64,000 nucleotides of DNA from Hyphomonas johnsonii MHS-2. GTDB lineage: Bacteria > Pseudomonadota > Alphaproteobacteria > Caulobacterales > Hyphomonadaceae. Shown piece by piece: positions 58,788-64,000 of this stretch. The translations under genes were made by a program, and so were the position numbers. Location: NCBI RefSeq assembly GCF_000685275.1, contig NZ_ARYK01000006.1, forward strand, positions 1 to 64,000. Reading direction: 5' to 3'. How positions within the stretch are numbered: position 1 is the first letter of the stretch; every line of letters begins with the position of its first letter. The notes beneath the pieces are model-generated. The model was not told the DNA's origin, searched no databases, and was given only the letters and a program-made list of their open reading frames with translations.

Positions 58788-60494
58788 CTAGGGGCAGGGC
58801 GGTTCCCGGAATTCGGACAGCCCCGCGTGACGCGCTTCCCAGTCTGCATCGTGCGGGTCCGGCGCAAAACCTGATGCAAGATAGAGATGGAAGCGCCGCG
58901 TGAGCGAGCAGCCGTTGCGGCGCGTGCCCAGCGGTATGGCGATTTCGCCGGCCGATTGGAACCGCCGGAAGTCACTGCGCAGCATCGGCCGCATTTCCGC
59001 ATGCAGCGACACGACCAGCACATTCCCGTCGATCGGCGGCGCCAGCGGCCGGGATTCGGAAAAGCTCTTGGGCACGCCGTAGCGCCGCCAGGAAATCAGC
59101 GGGATCGTGCGGTCGCGCGCATAATAGTCGAGCCCGTGCCAGACTTCGCGCTCGTCGACGAGAACTGCGGTTGCGCCGAGATCTGCGGCCCGGCGGAACA
59201 CTTCCTCGGCGGCCGTATCCCATCCGCGGGTGCGTTTCAGGGCATTGTCGAAGCCGAGATTGCTGGCGGTGGCTGCCGGCAGCAACGCGACGGTCATGAA
59301 CGCTGCGGCGATGACGCCGTGCACCGCGAGGCTGGCCCAGAGAAGGCCGGATGGGCGGTGTTTCACGAAATGCCCGAAGCCAACCATCGCGGCGGCGACA
59401 AGGCTGCCCGCGGCCAGCCGTGCCCAGACGGGGACGTCCGGCACGAATTGCAGGGCCACGAATGTCAGGCCGGCGACAATCCACCAGAGCCGGCGATTGG
59501 GCCGGGCCCGTGTCAGCCAGGCGGCGACCAGCACGCTGGCGGCGGGCCAGGCGGTTGCAGCCCAGTTCGCATTCGCGCGCGAGAGCACGGCCTGGAACAG
59601 GATGATCACCAGAACCGGCAGGATGAAGCAGAGCAGCCAGCGGTCCCGCCCGGTCACGCCGGCATCCTCACTGCGCATCACGAACAGGCCGACGGCCAGC
59701 GACAGGAAACTGATCGGCCCGAAGACACCGATCTGGTCGACCAGGAACGTGATGGCGTGGTCCGGATGGATGAGGTCGCCGCCGAGATTGGCATTGTCGA
59801 CCGTGTGGCTGACGGTCTTGAAATCGTTGGCAGCATTCCAGGCGAGGTGCGGCGCGAAGATGGCTGCGGCGACCGCCAGCGCGGCAAGCCCGTGCAGCGA
59901 CAGCAGGGCGCGCCGCGTCTGCCGGTCCAGGAGCAGCGTCAGCACGATGCCGATGACAAAGTAGAGCATGGCGTATTTCGACAGGAACCCGGCGCCGACA
60001 GCGACGCCAAGGCCAACGGCGCTCGCCCACCCGCCTTCGCCGCTGCGCAGCCGCCAGAACGTGTAGAGCCCGGCGCACCAGAACGGCATCAGGACGCCGT
60101 CTGTCGAGATCACGGCGGATGACAGGATGACAGCCGGCATCAGTGCATAGCCGAGCGCGGCAAACATGCCGACGCGCGTGCCGTACATCGCCCGCCCCAG
60201 CAGCAGCAGGAACACGGCGCCCGCCATGTGCAGGAAGGGCGCGGCCAGCCGCACCGCCCATTCGGAATCACCAAACAGGGCCGTCACCCCATGGATCACC
60301 CAGGCGATCATCGGGGGCTTTGAATAATAGCCCCAGTCCAGCACTTCGCCCCACCGCCAGTATTGCGCTTCATCGGCATAGAGGTTGAGCGGGGAGAGGA
60401 CGAGCGCCCCGACGCGAAGCAGGAGAATGGCCCCGAGGACCATCAGAACAGGCCTGAGACCCTCACTCGCCGAATCGGTTTCCGTGCGCTGCAT
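58788..60494 (-). CDS. Glycosyltransferase family 39-like (ArnT/PMT-type) protein
   Basis: A 568-residue membrane protein with about ten hydrophobic segments in the first 400 residues and a periplasmic C-terminal domain. The early loop LNLYADEAQYWRWGE carries the acidic pair typical of GT39/ArnT-like enzymes that use polyprenyl-phosphate sugars. The acceptor (lipid A, protein or polymer) is not predictable. It is convergent with msrA (nine bases apart) and divergent from the large TonB receptor. Confidence 0.85.
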   Translation of the reverse strand: MQRTETDSASEGLRPVLMVLGAILLLRVGALVLSPLNLYADEAQYWRWGEVLDWGYYSKPPMIAWVIHGVTALFGDSEWAVRLAAPFLHMAGAVFLLLLGRAMYGTRVGMFAALGYALMPAVILSSAVISTDGVLMPFWCAGLYTFWRLRSGEGGWASAVGLGVAVGAGFLSKYAMLYFVIGIVLTLLLDRQTRRALLSLHGLAALAVAAAIFAPHLAWNAANDFKTVSHTVDNANLGGDLIHPDHAITFLVDQIGVFGPISFLSLAVGLFVMRSEDAGVTGRDRWLLCFILPVLVIILFQAVLSRANANWAATAWPAASVLVAAWLTRARPNRRLWWIVAGLTFVALQFVPDVPVWARLAAGSLVAAAMVGFGHFVKHRPSGLLWASLAVHGVIAAAFMTVALLPAATASNLGFDNALKRTRGWDTAAEEVFRRAADLGATAVLVDEREVWHGLDYYARDRTIPLISWRRYGVPKSFSESRPLAPPIDGNVLVVSLHAEMRPMLRSDFRRFQSAGEIAIPLGTRRNGCSLTRRFHLYLASGFAPDPHDADWEARHAGLSEFREPPCP

Positions 60495-60702
60495 GCGATC
60501 TCACCTTGATACGTTATGCGCTTATGCAGCGCACAGTCTCGCGAATACAGCCCCCATGTGAGGCAATCTGTACCTTTGAACGCCCCAAACCGTGGCTTTT
60601 TTGCATCGCAGCATAGTTAATGGCTGTATTCGCTCATACGTACGTTGAACCTTCAAAAACTTGTCACTAATCCGTCATGCAGCGGGAGTAAGCGACCGCA
60701 GG

Positions 60703-60729
60703 CCGGCCTGCACCAGTGTTTCAGGCCGG
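60703..60729 (+). promoter_or_regulatory. 5' UTR hairpin of TonB receptor gene
   Basis: CCGGCCTG and CAGGCCGG form a perfect eight-base stem with an 11-base loop, ending 29 bases before the ATG at 60759. The rest of the 264-base gap to the glycosyltransferase gene has AT-richer promoter-like stretches but no clear -35/-10 pair. Confidence 0.5.
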
Positions 60730-60758
60730 GGGCTCATTCGGATCAGGGGAATATCATC

Positions 60759-63700
60759 ATGAATTGGACTACATTCGGTCGCGGCATGGCAGTTTCTGCC
60801 ATCGCTCTCGGCGTTGCAGGCCTCGCCGCAGCGCAGGTCACAACTTCCAGCATTCGCGGTCAGGTCACTGACAGCAACGGGACAGCCGTTTCCGGCGCCA
60901 CTGTCACCATCCTGCACGAACCCACCGGTACGGTTGCGGTCACGACGACCTCCAACACCGGCGCGTTCGGTGCGCAAAACCTCCGCGTTGGCGGCCCCTA
61001 CAGCGTCACCGTGACCGGCCCGGGCTTCGTGCCAAGCCGCGCCCACGACATCTACGCCAACCTTGGCGATGCAACGTCGCTCAGCCTGGTCGTCGACGTC
61101 GCAGCTGAAGGCGACGACACGGCCCGCATGGAAACAGTCGTCATCACCGGGTCGGCTGTTTCGGCTGCCCAGGTCGCGTCTGGTCCGTCATCGACCTACA
61201 ACCTGTCGACGCTGGAAAATGCACCGGCCATGAACCGCGACATCAAGGACATCGTTCGTCTTGATCCCCGCGTTTACGTCGACGAAGCCTTCAACGACTC
61301 GATCAGCTGCGCCGGTGCCAACCCGCGCTACAACTCGCTGACGGTCGACGGCGCACGCCTCAACGACAATTTCGGCCTGAACTCCAACGGCTACCCGACC
61401 GAGCGTATCCCGTTCTCGTATGACTCGATCGAACAGGTTTCGGTTGAGCTTGCCCCGTTTGACGTCGAGTACGGCCAGTTCACGGCGTGTAACATCAACG
61501 CCGTCACCAAGACCGGCGCCAACGAATTCCACGGCGGCGCCTTCTACGACTTCACCAGCGACGGTTTCACTGGCGACAAGGTTGACGGCACGGACGTCGA
61601 TCTCGGCGATTTCGAAGAAAAGCGTTACGGCTTCAACGTTGGTGGACCGATCATCAAGGACAAGCTGTTCTTCTTCGGTTCGTACGAAAAGTTCGAAGGC
61701 GCGAGCATCTTCGGCTTCACGCCGGAAAGCGCTGGTCTCACGCAAGCTGATTACGACCAGATCATCAACATCGCCGAAGGGTATGGCTACATCGCCGGCG
61801 GCCTGCCGACATCGATTGCTGTTGAAGACGAAAAGATCTTCGCAAAACTCGACTGGAACATCACCAACAATCACCGCGCCATCCTTACCTATAACTACAA
61901 TGACGGCTTCAACTTCAGCCCGTCCGACGATGGTTCGAACCGCCTTTCCGATGGTAACCACTATTACGAGCGCGGCGCGAAGCTGCAGAACTACACGGGT
62001 GCACTCTACTCTGACTGGACCGAGAACCTGTCGACCGAGTTCCGTGTCACCTACGTTGACCTTGAAAACCGCCAGATCCCTGTCGGCGGTCTCGACAATT
62101 TCGGTGAAGTCCAGGTGCGCGTTGGCGGTTCGACCGTCTACCTCGGTGCAGACGACAGCCGTCATGCCAACGAGCTGACCTACGAAACGCTGAACTTCAA
62201 AGGCAAAGCCGACTACACGATGGGCAATCACCTGTTCACGGTGGGTGCCGAGCGTGAAGAGTTTGAAGTGTTCAACCTGTTCATCCAGGAAGTTCAGGGC
62301 GAATGGGTGTTCGACTCGATTGCAGATTTTGCTGCAGGCGACTTTTCGGATTTCCGTTACGAGAACGCGGCTGGCACGAACAACCAGGATGATGGCGCGG
62401 CTGCGTTTTCCTACGCAATCAACACGTTCTACGCGCAGGACGAGTGGCAGGTTAACGACAAGCTGAACATCGTGGCCGGTCTGCGCTACGATACTTACCA
62501 GTCTGACGATGCACCTGCATTCAACCAGACTTTCCTCGACACTTACGGTATTCGCAACGACGAAACCATGGACGGCCGCGACCTGCTGCAGCCGCGCCTC
62601 GGCTTCAAGTACGAGTTCAGCGACAATGTTGAATTCCACGGCGGTGCCGGCCTCTATTCCGGCGGCAACCCGAACGTCTGGATCGCGAACAATTACTCCA
62701 ACAATGGTGTGACCCTGTTCGAATGCCGTGAGCGGACCCGCACGAATGACTGCCTGCCAGGCATTGGTGGCGTTGCGCCGAACATTGCTGACTACACCTA
62801 TGCCGGTGGTGCGGGTCGTCCGTTCATCGACGTGCCGGATGAAGCAGTGGCTGCTGTCGCTGCGGCAACTGGTGGTGGCCCCGTCAACGCCATCGACCCC
62901 AACTTCGAAATCCCATCCGAGTGGAAGTTCGCTCTGGGTACGGTTATCGACTTTGACAGTGCGAACCCGATGATCGGCAGCGACTGGCGCATCATGGCCG
63001 ACATTCTGTATTCCAAGACGAATGAAGCGGCCCTGTCGCAGCCAATCAGCTGGGTCCAGACGGATACGGCACCTGATGGGCGTCCGATCTACGGCACAGG
63101 CAACACGAACGACTTCCTGCTGACCAATGCGAAAGAGAAGGGCTCCGCGCTCGTCCTGTCGCTTGGTGTGTCCAAGCAATATGACAACGGCATGGATTGG
63201 TCGCTCGGCTACGCCTACACCGATGCCAAGGATGCCAACCCGATGACGTCTTCGGTGGCCTTCTCGAACTTTGTGAACTTCTCGACGGACAATGCATTCC
63301 AGCCTGACCTGGGCACGAGCGACTATGAGATTGCTCACCGTTTCACGTTCCAGTTCAACTATGAGAAAGACTTCATCAACAACCTGACGACCCGGGCATC
63401 GCTGTTCGGCACGGCCAGCGAAGGTGCGCCATACAGCTACACCTTCGGCTCGAACACCGGCATCTTCTCGCCGCTGTTCAACAATGCCCGCGCACTGGCC
63501 TATATCCCGGCAGGTGAAGGTGATGGCCTGATCTCGCCACTGTCGGATCCGGCAGCCGTTGCTGCGCTGAACCAGTACGTCAGCGAGAACAAGGATCTGT
63601 GGGACTATCGCGGCGGTGTCGTCGATCGTAACTCGGCTGCTGATGACTGGTGGACGAAGTTCGACCTTCGCCTGTCGCAGGAACTGCCAGGCCTTCGTGA

Positions 63701-63935
63701 GAATGATCGCACGGAAGCGTTCATCGTTATCGAGAACCTGGGCAACCTGTTGAACGACGAATGGGGCGTCCTGCGCGAGCACGGCTTCCCGGGTAATGCT
63801 GATCTCTATGACATCAGCGGTATCGACAACGGCCAGTACGTCATCACGAGCTTCAATGGCGACGCTGACCGTGACCGCATCGTCAACAGCGCGTCGCTGT
63901 GGCAGGTTCACTTCGGCGTCAAATACAAGTTCTAG
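60759..63935 (+). CDS. Oar-like TonB-dependent receptor with carboxypeptidase-regulatory domain
   Basis: A 1058-residue outer-membrane receptor. The signal peptide ends about residue 25 (LAAAQ). A carboxypeptidase regulatory-like beta domain follows (IRGQVTDSNGTAVSGATVTI, about 30-110), then a TonB-box-like METVVITGSA, a plug domain (about 130-260) and a large beta-barrel ending in phenylalanine (GVKYKF). The layout is that of Oar-type receptors, which take up large peptides or complex ligands. GGGGA lies 10 bases before the ATG. Its codon choice is strongly biased towards C-ending codons, which fits high expression. A rho-independent terminator follows. Confidence 0.93.
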   Translation: MNWTTFGRGMAVSAIALGVAGLAAAQVTTSSIRGQVTDSNGTAVSGATVTILHEPTGTVAVTTTSNTGAFGAQNLRVGGPYSVTVTGPGFVPSRAHDIYANLGDATSLSLVVDVAAEGDDTARMETVVITGSAVSAAQVASGPSSTYNLSTLENAPAMNRDIKDIVRLDPRVYVDEAFNDSISCAGANPRYNSLTVDGARLNDNFGLNSNGYPTERIPFSYDSIEQVSVELAPFDVEYGQFTACNINAVTKTGANEFHGGAFYDFTSDGFTGDKVDGTDVDLGDFEEKRYGFNVGGPIIKDKLFFFGSYEKFEGASIFGFTPESAGLTQADYDQIINIAEGYGYIAGGLPTSIAVEDEKIFAKLDWNITNNHRAILTYNYNDGFNFSPSDDGSNRLSDGNHYYERGAKLQNYTGALYSDWTENLSTEFRVTYVDLENRQIPVGGLDNFGEVQVRVGGSTVYLGADDSRHANELTYETLNFKGKADYTMGNHLFTVGAEREEFEVFNLFIQEVQGEWVFDSIADFAAGDFSDFRYENAAGTNNQDDGAAAFSYAINTFYAQDEWQVNDKLNIVAGLRYDTYQSDDAPAFNQTFLDTYGIRNDETMDGRDLLQPRLGFKYEFSDNVEFHGGAGLYSGGNPNVWIANNYSNNGVTLFECRERTRTNDCLPGIGGVAPNIADYTYAGGAGRPFIDVPDEAVAAVAAATGGGPVNAIDPNFEIPSEWKFALGTVIDFDSANPMIGSDWRIMADILYSKTNEAALSQPISWVQTDTAPDGRPIYGTGNTNDFLLTNAKEKGSALVLSLGVSKQYDNGMDWSLGYAYTDAKDANPMTSSVAFSNFVNFSTDNAFQPDLGTSDYEIAHRFTFQFNYEKDFINNLTTRASLFGTASEGAPYSYTFGSNTGIFSPLFNNARALAYIPAGEGDGLISPLSDPAAVAALNQYVSENKDLWDYRGGVVDRNSAADDWWTKFDLRLSQELPGLRENDRTEAFIVIENLGNLLNDEWGVLREHGFPGNADLYDISGIDNGQYVITSFNGDADRDRIVNSASLWQVHFGVKYKF

Positions 63936-63965
63936 GCCGCTTGCGATCCAGGACGTAGATTGGGG

Positions 63966-63997
63966 AAGGGCGGCCTGCGATGCGGGCCGCCCTTTTC
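63966..63997 (+). terminator. Terminator of the Oar-like receptor gene
   Basis: GGGCGGCC (63968-63975) pairs perfectly with GGCCGCCC (63985-63992), flanked by AA/TT and followed by TTTT. It begins 31 bases after the stop codon. Confidence 0.9.
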
Positions 63998-64000
63998 GTT

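Noticed and set aside
60645-60758. N-terminal extension of the Oar-like receptor
   Set aside because: It would place 38 polar residues before a standard signal peptide and bury a stable UTR hairpin; ATG 60759 has a ribosome site.
61188-63911. Open frame of 907 codons on the minus strand, antisense to the Oar-like receptor
   Set aside because: The receptor uses C-ending, RNY-type codons and avoids those that would read as stops on the other strand. The antisense product has no recognisable domain, whereas the sense protein is a clear receptor.

Overview
The window reads as chromosomal DNA of a GC-rich alphaproteobacterium, most likely of the Hyphomonadaceae/Caulobacterales type. The grounds are gene families and gene order: MoxR-DUF58-BatA/DUF4159, DUF1285-NUDIX-DUF6111-CCA, ftsQAZ-lpxC-bamD, recN-ligA, petABC, several TonB-dependent receptors, an FtsZ tail of alphaproteobacterial type, a GTTC-N7-GTTC LexA-type box and a CtrA-like half-site pair upstream of ftsZ. 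Species assignment is inference. I found no rRNA, tRNA, CRISPR array, insertion sequence or phage gene, and no replication origin.

Layout. 1-6755 (minus): a MoxR AAA+ ATPase, DUF58 protein, BatA/DUF4159 membrane protein and a VWA/amidotransferase-like membrane protein cut by the window edge. 6829-9753 (plus): DUF1285, CoA-type NUDIX hydrolase, DUF6111 and CCA-adding enzyme. 9737-12625: TspO-like protein, DUF2975 plus XRE regulator pair, a lipoprotein and hemF. 12811-15919: cytochrome bc1 operon petABC with a clear terminator, followed by MTA phosphorylase. 16953-20399: small accessory genes including a NaChBac-type ion channel and a TerB-J-domain protein. 20472-22779: a BlaI repressor, its palindromic operator, and a protein joining an M56 (BlaR1-like) protease, an M23 peptidoglycan peptidase and a TonB C-terminal domain. 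22786-28651: prs, pgeF, a cyclophilin lipoprotein, prmA and an M24 aminopeptidase.

28687-43876 is a rearranged division and cell-wall region. recN-ligA (plus) converge on ddl-ftsQ-ftsA-ftsZ-lpxC-bamD (minus). murB is separated from ddl by a TonB-receptor gene on the opposite strand, and murC is not found next to murB. 43923-50759 (all minus) carries an OmpA-domain protein, ExoD, leuA with a leucine-rich leader peptide, a VTT membrane protein, a BaiN-type flavoprotein, an SDR and a DUF454 protein. 50932-58778 has the alpha-2-macroglobulin/PBP1C pair and MsrA. 58788-63997 has a GT39-like glycosyltransferase and a large Oar-like TonB receptor with its terminator.

The most interesting possible system is envelope-stress control. 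The BlaI operator (TACA-N2-TGTA) in front of blaI recurs in front of the TonB receptor inside the division cluster, centred at the same distance from a -35-like hexamer. This suggests that the BlaI/M56-M23-TonB switch controls both loci. Other points of interest are an unusual ion-channel selectivity filter, periplasmic insertions in both cytochrome b and cytochrome c1, a leucine attenuator-like leader for leuA, and a nine-unit repeat protein with a C-terminal helix-hairpin-helix domain.
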